DNA of 64,000 nucleotides from assembly GCA_030068145.1 (NCBI GenBank), contig JAPJBO010000481.1, positions 107,766 to 171,765 of the forward strand, read 5' to 3'. Position 1 is the stretch's first letter. Every line of letters starts with the position of its first letter. The notes beneath the pieces were generated by a model, which worked only from the letters and a program-made list of their open reading frames with translations, searched no databases and was not told the origin of the DNA. Of this stretch, positions 10,863-21,473 are shown piece after piece. A program made the translations under genes and the position numbers. Source of the stretch: Diplonema papillatum (Eukaryota > Euglenozoa > Diplonemea > Diplonemida > Diplonemidae).

Positions 10863-11104
10863 ATGTGTTTTCATGTATGCACGCGGGGAGCCCAGGGCCA
10901 CATTCATTGCGAATGTGTTCGTGGTGTCGGCCGCAGGAGTCTTTTTTTGCTAGCCAAAGAGAGTAAAAGAGTGAAAGAGTACGTACAGTAGTGAGTAGAG
11001 AAGAGCAGAAGAACGGAGGTAGCACAGACTACCAGACCAGCGGAGGCCACCGCAAAAAGATTTCCTACCTTTTTCTTATCGCTCAAAATCAGCACCAATA
11101 ACAA
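10863..11104 (+). repeat. dispersed repeat, copy near 11 kb
   Basis: Aligns along nearly its full length with 22884-23135 at roughly 85-90% by eye. Shared landmarks include cattcattgcgaa, gtgtcggccgcaggagtc, gctagccaaagagag and ggaggccaccgcaaaaagat. The family end gctagccaaagagag is also at 18586-18600. It has no coding content. Confidence 0.75.
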
Positions 11105-11391
11105 CGGCCCCCCCTGTGTTTTCGCGGGTGCGGGGCTGCCAGCTCAAGCAAGGGGGACGGATGGGGCGTTTGCGTTTTTTTGCACAACAGCGTCTGCTTT
11201 GTAGGAGATACTTGAGGGGGCTGCCATTTGCGAGACATCAAAGGAGCTAACCGCGCTGTAGGTAAATCTGGGTTTAGTGGCGGGCGTAAGCGTTCAACCA
11301 AAAAGACCCACTTTGTAGTTGGATTGGTTCTCCTCTCTAGCCTCCTTCGAAGTAAGCACAAGGCAGCTCCTCGAGCTTTAATGGCAACGCG

Positions 11392-11475
11392 TTTGTCATT
11401 ATTCAAAAGAGACGGTTGGCAGCGTATCATGTTCTACCTTTCAAATAGGAGCTACAAACGTACGCACAAAACAAA
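11392..11475 (+). repeat. dispersed ~80-bp repeat, copy 2
   Basis: Best match to copy 1 at 9924, including tttgtcattatt before the ttggcagcgtatc core and acgcacaaaacaaa at the end. Confidence 0.55.
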
Positions 11476-12271
11476 CCGGCTCCGAGCAACAAGCCCATGT
11501 TTAGGTGCTTCAAAGGGCCACCCGAATCCTTTAAAGGAATCCGGGGCGGAACCCTTCGGCGAACGTACATTGCAGCGGGGACCGTGTTTGCACTCAGTCT
11601 TTTTGCCGCGTTGAACATAGCGAACAGCATGCCGGTGGCACTGTTTGCCACCATGCCAGCGACCTCCGAGGTGCATATCCCCTAAGGCAACAACCCAGTT
11701 CAAAGTCGAACTCATGCCAGCATTCTGAAGCAGTGCTGATGCCCAGCAAACTGAGCCACCTTGCAACCTGAGCTCTGGATCCAAGCTTTTTACCAGCAGC
11801 AGCATTACTATACGCTGTTGGTGCTGGAATTGCCGCGGGTGCTGGCACCAGACTTGTCCACCGATTGTACTTAGGTGTCATCCATTGGTTCTAACGTAAC
11901 AAAGTACGTGTCGAGGCTATTCATCGTCGCTGTTGCTATTGGGCAGTTTGCGTACCTGATGCCATCCTTAGATGTGGCACGTGTGTCAACTCAGAAAAAA
12001 TCTGCGGGGGAATCAGGGGCTGTTTCTGAGCCTTGACCTTCACTGACCTCTGCCAGCCCTACCGCCGCTCCCTGGCACAGCGGCCCGAGCCCACACCGGT
12101 CGCCAGACGCCCACGATTTCATCTACGGCCGTTTGAATGCACTTTTTTCCCCCCCGCTCACTGGTTTCCAGGGTACTTCAGCACTTTGTCTGACCGAGCC
12201 AAAAAAAGCCGGGGTTTGAACTAAAAAGCCCGGTTTGGGGCTTTCCTGTCTTTTTTGTGTTAACAATGCAT
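11476..12271. other. no gene recognised
   Basis: Short overlapping frames on both strands without domain signatures. Nothing further can be supported. Confidence 0.4.
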
Positions 12272-12356
12272 TGTTGGTACTAAAAGTTAGTAGTTGGCAG
12301 CGAATTACATGAAACTTCCCAAAGCAGGTGAGTTCCGCTAGTGCGCACAAACAAAA
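12272..12356 (+). repeat. dispersed ~80-bp repeat, copy 3
   Basis: Diverged member with the core ttggcagcgaatta and the end gcgcacaaacaaa. Confidence 0.45.
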
Positions 12357-12664
12357 AAGCTCGCAGTTCTACTCCAGTCACAAGTACACACTCTTCTCGT
12401 GATGGGACGTCGGCTTCACGCCGCATTGGCGTCTCCAAACGAACATTCGTGAGCCGTTCGTCCCTGGAAACGGATAAACCTACGGGGCCCGAAGAACTCT
12501 CCACAGTCGTCTCCGGTCCTTGAAACAGCAAAAAAAAAAAAAAAAAAAAACTTTTTCGGGAGCCCTGGGAAGCAGGGCTTATGCTCCGCTTTCGGTCTCA
12601 GAGAAAATACGTATGGTCCACATGTGGACGCTCAAGGTTAGAGGGGAAAAAAAAAAAAACTTAA

Positions 12665-13479
12665 GACCGTGTCACGTGGTACAGCGACAGCGAGGCCGCA
12701 ATCTTGCGTGTCCGCCGCGGAGAGCCCGGCGACCCCGTCGCCATCGCAGTAGGCGAGTACGCGCAGTGCCTCCGATGGAGTAAGGGGCACGCCGACAACG
12801 CCTTCATCAACCGGGCGGACGGGGCGGCGACCCAGGCACTCCGGGACAGAGGACCGGGTCTAAGCATGGAGTTGCTCCACCTTTTAAACGGGGTGAAGTC
12901 TGTGTGCTGTCTCGTGGCTGAGGAGTTCCCGATGCTGGAGAGCCCCATCCGTTTCGTGCGGCGCGTCTGGCGTCACCGCCGCACGAAGACGGCCATGAGG
13001 AGTATCCGAGAGCTGGCATCGGCAAAGACGACAAAGGGAAGCACCCTCGGCTCCCTCGAGACCATACCCGGGGCGGCAGACCTCCTGCAGTCCATCGTGC
13101 GGCGTGCGGTAATGCCTCGAGGCACAAAGGTCAACTGTATACGGTGCGCGGAGATGGCAACCGCCCAGCATGTACTGCTGGCTGACGACGCGACGCACAA
13201 TGATGTGTCTGATATCATGGAAGCATACCCACAAGACCGACCACATCTGAGGCGACTCCTCGAAGACTTTGCGACAAGACGAAGGCCCACAATCCGCCAC
13301 GTGGCCAGGCGCGTGAAAGCGCTATGTGACGACCCGCTCGCGGCTCGTTGGTCATCCCTCGTTTTGAGATATCTCGATTAGTGCATGCTTGATTTGACAG
13401 TGAAAAAGGCGACTAGCGGAAAGGAGAAAGACAGTAAGGAGAGTGGACATTGGGCGGCCGACAAAAAAAAAAAAAAAAA
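12665..13479 (+). mobile_element. 5'-truncated LINE copy A (RNase H end and C-terminal domain)
   Basis: The frame at 12704-13381 encodes 225 residues nearly identical to the C-terminal half of the longer copy at 32485-33825. It covers the end of the RNase H domain (GHADNAFINRAD) and a C-terminal region with a C-x2-C...H cluster. The 3' part after the stop matches the longer copy up to a 17-A run at 13463-13479. The 93-bp tail seen after this A-run in three other copies is absent, and the sequence passes instead into a foldback-like element. The 5' junction follows a 13-A run (12647-12659). This is a dead fragment. Confidence 0.9.
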
Positions 13480-13480
13480 C

Positions 13481-15253
13481 GGAGAAAACCATATCGGAAG
13501 CACTTAAGTCGGGAAAATATTTATCGGAAACTGTTTCCGATAAATATTTTTTTTGTTTCCGATAAATATTTTTTTTGTTTCCGATAAATATTTTTTTTGT
13601 TTCCGATAAATATTTTTTTGTTTCCGATAAATATTTTTTGTTTCCGATAAATATTTTTTGTTTCCGATAAATATTTTTTTGTTTCCGATAAATATTTTTC
13701 TGTTTCCGATAAGTATTGATCACTTTGACAGTAGGTTCACCTACTTCGTCCCGTGGACGACCGCGACGAAGCCAAATACGATCGTTTTTCTATCTAGTTT
13801 CGGGTCGAAAGCCTCCCCAGCAAAGGCTGTTCAATTTTCAACACCAGATACGCAAACCTTTTCGAATGCAGCACACGGGTATCCATCAAGTGACATCTAA
13901 CTATCTGGTTGCATTGAGCAGTATCCGGATCTGAAAGCTGAAGACTTTGTACCACTTCACCGCGACAAAGGTCACGAACCGGGTTCGGCTTACACTGCAG
14001 TTGCAGTAAAACTGCGTCTTGCGCACGAGCGCGGAAATCCGCCACCCACCATTCGGCTAGATATTGCAAGAACACAACTGCAAAGCTTACTACAAACGGA
14101 TAGTGTTACAAAGGCGAACGAATCATGCGAGAACCTACGTAGGGGCCCCTCAACAGCTTTCAGAACGGCAAGTCAAGAAAAGGATAAGTTTGCACATTCT
14201 ACTTCCGTCTGATCTGCATGTTCCCCAGTTCTACCCTTCGTTGATCTGTTGTGTGTATTCGCAACGACTTCATCCGGGTCCTACGCGGCCCCAATACGAC
14301 AAAACTGCATGCGGTCCTGACCAGGTAACATCCTCCTACCTGAAAATGTCTAACCACGACTACGGATTTGGTGCCATCGAGGCAGCCATGGAGTGTAAGT
14401 ATGCCAACGGGGCTTAGTAGTATCGGGGCTGCCGTGCATACTAGTTCCCGTAAAATATTTGTTTCCCTTGACTTGTGCCATGTCGGACGGTAGGATTTTC
14501 CGCGTCAGCCTCATTTCAATCCTGGAGACAAAAGCACTCACACAATAAAGACTAGCCCATTTCACGGGCCAAAACTGCCTTTGTTGCAGAAATCAGCAAC
14601 ACAGGCAAGCGATGACAGAACAGCGCACACGAAGACGACCGGCTCTGAAGAGACCCGCGCCGCAAGCTGCGCGAGCAGAGGGTGCCAAGCAAACCAGGAA
14701 GGAAGGCGAGGAGATTCAGATGGCACAGCAGGACGCCCGCGAGGGATCACCGAGGTCGAAAGACAGAAAAGGGAAAGCAGGCGTGGCCGGCTTGAAAAGC
14801 TGCAAGCGCGGAGAAGGCACAGGTACAGAGCAGTCCACATGCAGACGAGCAGTGAAGCGGCCCACATCACAGAGGTCTATCACACTGGCTCCGGATTACT
14901 TAGGGTCCTCGCAAAATCCAATGAAATTGCTTGCCCAATGGGACTCCCCTTGGGCACATTTCGCACTGGGGACTAGTCCCCAGGAACCCGTATCAAAAAT
15001 ATTTATCGGAAACAAAAAATATTTATCGGAAACAAAAAAATATTTATCGGAAACAAAAGAATATTTATCGGAAACAGAAAAATATTTATCGGAAACAAAA
15101 AATATTTATCGGAAACAAAAAAAAATATTTATCGGAAACAAAAAAAATATTTATCGGAAACAAAAAATATGTATCGGAAACAAAAAAATATTTATCGGAA
15201 ACGTTCCGATAAATATTTTCCCCACTTAAGTGCTTCCGATATGGTTTTGTCTC
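13481..15253. mobile_element. foldback-like element with tandem-repeat inverted termini
   Basis: The two ends are inverted copies about 235-255 bp long. The outermost bases (aaaaccatatcggaag then cacttaagt) are at 13485-13509 and, inverted, at 15225-15249. Next come tandem units of tttccgataaatatttttt, nine at 13531-13718 and ten in inverted orientation at 14997-15199. Each arm also carries a small hairpin at its outer edge. The 1.28-kb interior has no recognisable gene, so the element is non-autonomous. A-runs flank both sides, so a target duplication cannot be read. Long inverted termini built from short tandem repeats are the defining feature of foldback elements. The superfamily is not determined. 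Confidence 0.85.
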
Positions 15254-15269
15254 AAAAAAAAAAAAAAAA

Positions 15270-15765
15270 GGCGTGCGGTAATGCCTCGAGGCACAAAGGT
15301 CAACTGTATACGGTGCGCGGAGATGGCAACCGCCCAGCATGTACTGCTGGCAGACGACGCGACGCACAATGATGTGTCTGATATCATGGAAGCATACCCA
15401 CAAGACCAACCACATCTGAGGCGACTCCTCGAAGACTTTGCGACTAGACGAAGGCCCACAATCCGCCACGTGGCCAGGCGCGTGAAAGCGCTATGTGACG
15501 ACCCGCTCGCGGCTCGTTGGTCATCCCTCGTTTTGAGATATCTCGATTAGTGCATGCTTGATTTGACAGCGAAAAAGGCGACTAGCGGAAAGGAGAAAGA
15601 CAGTAAGGAGAGTGGACATTGGGCGGCCGACAAAAAAAAAAAAAACAAAAAAAACGCTAACCCAAACAACTTCCGCCGGCAGAGAAACCTTGCCTAAAGA
15701 AATCAACTGCCTTCGGGTAGGCTAGTCTGACACGAGTTGTCGTCGGGAAAAAAAAAAAAAAAAAA
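15270..15765 (+). mobile_element. 5'-truncated LINE copy B
   Basis: Starts directly after a 16-A run (15254-15269) at the point equivalent to 13104 of copy A and encodes only the last 90 or so residues of the LINE protein (stop at 15548-15550). After an A-run at 15632-15654 comes the 93-bp family tail at 15655-15747 and a final A18. It shares a variant with copy A (Ile instead of Lys in the NC[I/K]RC motif) that the longer copy lacks, so A and B are closest relatives. Confidence 0.9.
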
Positions 15766-15769
15766 CTTT

Positions 15770-16215
15770 GCCGCTATGTGCGGCGGGCAAGAAATAATAG
15801 TGTAACTTGGCGACACATGGCTGGCGGCCTTGGCGACTTGTGGGCCTAGACACACCCTGCAGTGTGGACCAACCTTTGGCAAGCACATGCGGGGGAAAAA
15901 ATAAAGGGCAAATTATCTTATAGCCACCCGGTATTTTCAATATTCCCTTATAGCCACGGAAAAAGAATTTTATTCCCTTATAGCCACGAACTGACTACAA
16001 CCGTTTTTTTTTTCCCTTATAACCACCACGAAAGAATTTTATTCCCTTATAGTGGTGTTCTATCCGAGCACTCGCGCGTGTCTCTTCTTCTTGTTTTGGT
16101 AGCCAAGGACTCGCTACAGCTGTCAAAGATGAGGAACAGGCGAGAAGTCGGGCACATTGCCTGCGGTCTTCCACAGATTTCCTAAGGACATGGGGGAACA
16201 ATATTCTATATATAT
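15770..16215. repeat. degenerate cttatagccac repeats
   Basis: Irregular copies of cccttatagccac at 15915-16055, spaced 20-50 bp and separated by agaattttatt segments, in otherwise unrecognisable sequence. Confidence 0.5.
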
Positions 16216-16219
16216 ATAT

Positions 16220-16300
16220 TCTTAGCCACAATAGCCACATTGTACTGGAATGCTTTGGCTATCTGACCACATTGTGTGAAAGTTATGGGTGCACGGTACT
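16220..16300 (-). mobile_element. degraded solo terminal repeat of the 5.9-kb hAT family
   Basis: Resembles the right terminal repeat at 60180-60265. It shares ttagccacaatagccaca, then ccacattgtg-gaaagttatgggtgcac, with several indels between. It is a relic of an older insertion of that family. Confidence 0.55.
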
Positions 16301-16439
16301 ACGCAGAATGGCCACTGTGTCACACTAGATTCGTAGAATTTCGTGGGTCATTGTTGCGGAATCTTTACGAAATTTTGTGGAAAACTGATTTTTCTGCAAA
16401 ACTTGCACCGGGATGTGGTACTATGCACAGAATCTGAAG

Positions 16440-16512
16440 AAATCTGATTTTTCTGATTTTTCTGATTTTCTGAAAAATCAGAAAAATCAGATCAGAAAAA
16501 TCAGCATCAGAT
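16440..16512. repeat. inverted ctgatttttctgatt / aatcagaaaaatcag array
   Basis: Short units of ctgattttt on the left are followed by their inverted copies on the right, making a hairpin of about 30-bp arms around 16480. It is likely a microsatellite hairpin. Confidence 0.7.
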
Positions 16513-16559
16513 CTGATCAGACTCCCCAACCCTGGCCAAAGTGTCGGGCGTGGGCACAC

Positions 16560-16675
16560 CTGCTAGATCCAGTGTGCCACACCCGCAAATCCAGCGTGAA
16601 ATCCACTGACACCCAAAAATCCAGTGCGGAATCCAGTGTGACACCCGCAAATCCAGTGTGAAACCCACTGTACAC
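16560..16675 (+). repeat. degenerate minisatellite (aaatccagtgtga units)
   Basis: Six or so imperfect units of cccgcaaatccagtgtgaaa, variously truncated. Non-coding. Confidence 0.6.
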
Positions 16676-16679
16676 CAGC

Positions 16680-17537
16680 TAAAACAGTTCCCCAAGTTGG
16701 ATCGAGTCACCTGTCGTCCAACGCAAATCAATCATCAAGGATGCGAGGCCCCTGGTTGTTAAAAAAGCTGACCCCAGGTTCTTCTGGCAGTATTGGCAAC
16801 TTTTATTGGCAGAAATCGGCTTGTCGGATCGAAAGAAGTGAGTTTGCTGCTGGTAACCTCACGAAGGCGATGGTTAATCGTGTTCCCTTCTGCAGGTGTC
16901 GCACACGTCCGGCCAGGTGTTCGAACCGGGCACCACGTAGCTGGCGGTACGTGGTGTACGACACCTTTGCCGTTAGTTGGCCTTCTTCGTCCACCAGCCT
17001 GCTAGAAGGATTTGTGCGACGAACGTCTTGTGCACGACAGCTTTTCCGTGACCCACGACGTCGGTGGTTGCCTCCACGAGATCGTCGAATGCCTGCTGCC
17101 TCATGGGTCACCTTTGTCGGTCGCCCTCTGTACAGAGACCCCGGGCGCAATCGGGTCAACTCCTGCAGCTTTCATCAGAAAGGCTCTCGTCGCTCTAAAG
17201 TGTCTCCGCATGGAGCCCTGTGACCTATCGTACTTCGTGTGCGTCTTGCCTTGCAAATTTTTGAGCCAATTCTTCGAACGAAACGCATTTACGAGTCACG
17301 CATTCTGAGAACAGAGTTAAGTTCCTGTTCTGGGTGGGTGCTGCCGCCGTAGCCATTGTACAGTCGTAACCCTACCTGGGGCCTCAAAGTCCACAACAAC
17401 TGAGTTTTGCGCTCAGAAAAAGGTTCTCCGAGGGCATTGGACCCCAAAATCGGCCCGAAAACATGGTTTCTGGGGGGGTATGGGTCCTATACCCCACATG
17501 CCCAGTATCTGACTATACCAGAAAACATCTGCCCAAA
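16680..17537. other. no gene recognised
   Basis: The longest frame (16741-17223, +) is Arg/Ser-rich without a domain and looks like chance. Nothing else is supported. Confidence 0.4.
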
Positions 17538-17603
17538 CCCCCCCCCCCCCCCCCCCCCTTTCGTCCCTGACGTTTTCAAAAAAAAAAAAAAAAAAAAAAA
17601 AAA
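17538..17603 (+). repeat. poly-C (21) and poly-A (26) runs
   Basis: C-run at 17538-17558 and A-run at 17578-17603, separated by 19 bases. The A-run may be an old retroelement tail. Homopolymer lengths in an assembly are uncertain. Confidence 0.8.
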
Positions 17604-17763
17604 GGCGCGATATTGGGCTATTGCGGACTAGATTTTGTTTCGGTTCTGCGTACGCGTGCGTGGAAATCTTTTAAGAAACCCCCGAGGAAAAGAATAAACG
17701 AGAGAAAAAAATAAGGAGCGACGTGGTCCAGCAGATGTCCCATCAGGGCCTGGGGCAAAATAT

Positions 17764-18174
17764 ATGCCCCCCCCCCCACACCACGACGTTTACCTCGCGG
17801 CTTTTGTCCGGATCTCCCGGAGTGCCCACAACATGACAGTCCGTGCCCCGTCACCCTCCATGGTGCTTCCTACTCAAGATCGACTGCCCGACTCGTCTGC
17901 ACCCCCAAATTCAGCTGGTAATTTGATGGGCCGACAGTCGGAAGGATCACCTGACTTACTCTACCCCCTTGGTAGTTCACCATCCTGCCCGCCCTTACCG
18001 AACTCCCAATGTCTGACACCGCATGGTCAGTTGCTTGAGCAGTTGGCGGAGTCCCCAGTGCTGCGATGTCAACACTGCTCCATCGAGTCTACGAGGGATG
18101 GCCAGAAGTTTCAAGGTCTGAGGGGACTCCGGGCGCATGAGAGACGTTGCCGACTCGCGGATGTGAGGTTCTGA
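17764..18174 (+). pseudogene. possible N-terminal zinc-finger fragment of a non-LTR retrotransposon
   Basis: A 136-residue frame, Pro/Ser-rich and then ending in a finger-like motif: C-x2-C (LRCQHC), about 16 residues, then GLRGLRAHERRC. The pattern C-x2-C...GL..H...C is common at the N-terminus of R2-like and related LINE proteins. No reverse transcriptase follows downstream, so this would be an isolated fragment. A small host zinc-finger protein is the alternative. Confidence 0.35.
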
Positions 18175-18318
18175 TCCACGTCGTTTCAGCCTCATCGGAT
18201 TCTTGATTGTTGGCTGGTCTGTTTTACACTCCGCACCCGTTTACCCTGACGAACGGGAGAACTCGAAGTGTCTGTACGGGTGAACGCACACTAACATGAG
18301 AGGATGGAGGCACGCACA

Positions 18319-18610
18319 TACCGCCTGGCCCTGTGCTAGGCGTAGTTTGAGGTTGTACTTATTTCCGAACAACCTACCACGAGCTTGTTTTCTTTTTCCC
18401 GCCCGATGTCGCTGATGACTAACGGACCGTCGGACCCGTCCCAACGGGGTTACTTATGGAAGTTACAATGAAGGCTTAGACCGGTACGGGCTACATGGCA
18501 ACCCCTGCTCAACATGTAGAACGTGGGGGGCCCTTGATCACATTCACAACGGGTGTGGTCGTGGTGTCGGTCGCAATAGTCGCTTTGCTAGCCAAAGAGA
18601 GAGATAGAGA
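18319..18610 (+). repeat. dispersed repeat, copy near 18.4 kb
   Basis: Shares ordered blocks with 22665-22995: gtgctaggcgtagttt, the ttgtact/gagcttgt block, actaacgg, gctacatggcaacccctgct and gctagccaaagagag. The right-hand part also matches the repeat at 10863. No coding content. Confidence 0.7.
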
Positions 18611-18948
18611 GAAAAAGAGCGCCAGAGAGAAAAGAAAAGATAACGTTATCTTCCGGAAAAGAAGGGTTACGCGAACCCCCGAAAAAATAATTAGGGCTAT
18701 TAGGACTATTTTTATTTTTTGATCCGCGTCCCCCGACCCTTCTAAATTTTCCGCGCGCGCGCGCAAAAAAAAATAGTTGATAAAAAAAAAAATAGTTTGG
18801 CAAGTCACCTGGCCTGTGGGTTCCTGTGTGGAGGGGGGGGGTCTTGGTGGCAAGCGGTCGGGGGGTGGGGGGCCGGAGGGGTACGCGCCCCTCACTTTGA
18901 TTCTTCGGCGACTTTTTGCACTGGGAAATAACTGTCGTCTGCATGTGC

Positions 18949-20559
18949 TCAGGCTTTTTGTTGTACGGAGGGACCAGGTGAGCCTTCAGCGTAGAGCTGC
19001 TGCCACCGACAGTAGTAGGCGTCTAGTCGTGGGCCTTGCGACTGCCTGGGAGCAACCGTGTTGTTCGGCGTACTCGGCCAGAATTGGTATCGTACCCACG
19101 TTTCGGACGGGACGTGGGCATCGGCCGGAAGCCGCTTCTGCACTTCTTCCATGAGAAGCCGGATGCTTGCGGGGGCCTCAACCGTGAGGCGTGAAACTTC
19201 TCCATGACGCCTCTCGTCCACGACAGTACCGCACTTCTCAAGAACGCGGCCCATGGCGTCCCAGTAGCCGTCGTGTTTGGACTCTTTTGACGAGCTTCGG
19301 AATGCAACCTCACTGGGGTGAAATCAGTTGTGAGGAGTTCAGCCAGGTGGCTTTCGGTTGGTGTGCGCAGGGGGTTCACATCTCCAGTCACGAACATGTA
19401 CATCGTCTTGAGGATGGTACGCGGAACCCCAGATGACTTCCAGACCTCGACGAATTTCATCCTCATGGCCCGGGTGTGGAACCTTTTCCCCGTCCCGATG
19501 CACGACTTGAACGCCTTTGCGACATCCTCCTGTAGGCGGCGGTCGCTCGGTGGCAGCTTGAATACCAAGCGCTTGCCCCCCAGCGTTGTATTTGTGGACA
19601 CCGAAGGGGAAGCTCGTCTTTACCCCGTGGATCTGCTTGAACCGAGCACGGCGATCGTCAGAGAGGCTGGGCACGGTGTCCAGTGAAAACGGCTCGAGTT
19701 GCCTCGGCGAATTGCCCTTCCAGCTCTCCCCAAGAAGAAGACCCCTCCGCTTTCACGATGGACTGCTCCCAGTCGCAAACAGGGTTTCTGGATGGAACTC
19801 CCGCACTGCGTTGCTCAGTGCGCTGTTGGTTTTGCGCTTGCTGCGTGACGATACGGGTATACACCACATCTCTCACTTCCTGCAGTTTCGTGCAGTGGAT
19901 GCTGAGAATACCTCAGCTCTGCAACCCACGGCAAGGCCAACACATTTCTCAGGCTACTTTCTTGTTCTTGCAGGTTCTGAAGGGTGCACCGGGGGATGTC
20001 GGCGGTACGGCGCTGGGCAATCACCTTGTTGGTGCCCTCATACTACTGCAACAGCTGCACAGAAAGTGGGAGCCCATCAAGTTTGAGAAGGGTCTTGGCC
20101 ACTTCCTGATAGAACGGATGCCCTTTTTCATCGGCCAGGAGGGCCCTGTCAAATTCTTCGTTTCACCCATTTGCAGCGGCTTCACGCGGGCTTGGCTCTT
20201 TTTCACAGGTCGAAGGCGTTGACAGGTGTTCGCTACGGGAACTTTTGCTTCACAACGTACCGAACCTCCCGGTACTGCATGGAGTCCATGGCCTGCATCA
20301 TCCCAAGAGAAACATCTCTCCACACACTCCTGCTATCAGCCCTAGCCGACACCACCACATCATCATCATACTCGGCAGGTGTCTGGAGGTGACGGTCTTT
20401 TATGATCTGCTGAAACATCTCCATGAAGGACAACGACAGGTCGTTGATCTCAAGGAGGTGTCGATCCTTCACTGCACCAATCTCAACATCGATGGCGCAA
20501 AAACACAGCAGTGTCCCTTCCCTTTGCTTGTGCTCTGTTTTTGCACTAGCATGCAACAC
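18949..20559 (-). pseudogene. decayed unrecognised gene
   Basis: Several minus-strand frames follow each other in changing phases and together read like one broken protein of roughly 500 residues: 20559-20233, pieces in other frames across 20200-19900, then 19601-19023. The last piece is hydrophilic with helices (DVAKAFKSCIGTGKRF then TMYMFVTGDVNP) and looks like genuine old coding sequence. I do not recognise the family. Because it lies between inverted repeats at 18705 and 21432, a degraded transposase or accessory transposon protein is possible. Confidence 0.4.
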
Positions 20560-20785
20560 TCACTTAGTCAAGGTGAAATTTGCCGGCATCACAGCTTTCG
20601 TGGTGCTGCAGCAACAGATAGGTCAGGGGGTCAAAACAAATTAGAGATTCGCAGCGAGCTTCTAATCCGGCGTCCGCTGACGTGTCGTTGTTGGCCCCAC
20701 GAGCGGGGTTTGGTGTTTCCGCAGCCGAAGCTCGGACTTCAGTGACCATCTGGAGTCCCATGGCACCCTGTTGTACCCTTCCCAC

Positions 20786-21320
20786 CAGGGGACTTTAAAA
20801 TACCGGTTTATCGGTTTGACAAACCGAATAAACCGGTTTGAGTTTTTGAGGGGAAAAAAAAAAATCTTATAGACCGATTTCAAAGTTTTACCACCTTCAC
20901 TGTGTAGTAGTACTATAGTAGTAATGAACGTACCTGCCTGTAATAGCGTACAAATAAGCCCTCAAAAAACAGCTTAACCTAAAAAGGGGGAAAAACGGGG
21001 AGTGGGGGGGAGTGGGGGGCTCATCATGAAGCTGGTGTTTCTTTACGTCTCCGCCTTTTTGTCATTTCTTATTGCAACCTTTTGTTCTGAAAGAAAAATG
21101 TGCTTTTCTGACCAACACAGTGCTTCTTTTTGCTTCCTTCATGTGGATCATGGAAACCGAGAGTGCCTAGAGTGCGGAAAACTCCACACAGAGTGCAGAA
21201 AGTAGCCCGCTCGTGATGCAGCACCGCATGCAAGTGTGATACACCGACCTACATAACCAAACCGGTTTTTTGGCTCAAACCGGGTTTTTGGCTCGGACCC
21301 CAAACTTTTAAAGTCCCCTG
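20786..21320. mobile_element. hAT MITE, 535 bp
   Basis: Perfect 15-bp inverted ends CAGGGGACTTTAAAA (20786-20800 and inverted at 21306-21320) and a perfect 8-bp duplication CTTCCCAC at 20778-20785 and 21321-21328. Accggttt-rich segments next to both ends extend the inverted symmetry. There is no transposase, so it is non-autonomous. It is the cleanest hAT footprint here. Confidence 0.93.
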
Positions 21321-21473
21321 CTTCCCACAGCAAAAAAGAAAAAATATTTTTTTTTTTCAACTATTTTTTTTTTCCACGGTTTCCCAAAATTTTCCGCGCG
21401 CTAGGACGCGGATCAAAAAAAAAAAAAATAGTCTGCCCTTACCCCAAAAAAAAAAAAAAAAAAAAAAAAACCC

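Larger units (their letters stand above)
18705..21432. mobile_element. possible DNA transposon with ~75-bp inverted ends (candidate)
   Basis: The sequence at 18705-18780 (gactattttt, tttgatccgcgtcc, then a cgcgcg block and aaaaaaaaatagttga) is found in inverted orientation at 21361-21432. The central aaattttcc/cgcgcg part is itself flipped between the copies. The 2.7 kb between holds a decayed minus-strand gene and a later hAT MITE. No target duplication was found at these limits, so the assignment is tentative. Confidence 0.35.

Noticed and set aside
16741-17223. 160-codon plus-strand frame
   Set aside because: Arg/Ser-rich, no domain, and overlapping frames of similar length in other phases. 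Most likely chance.
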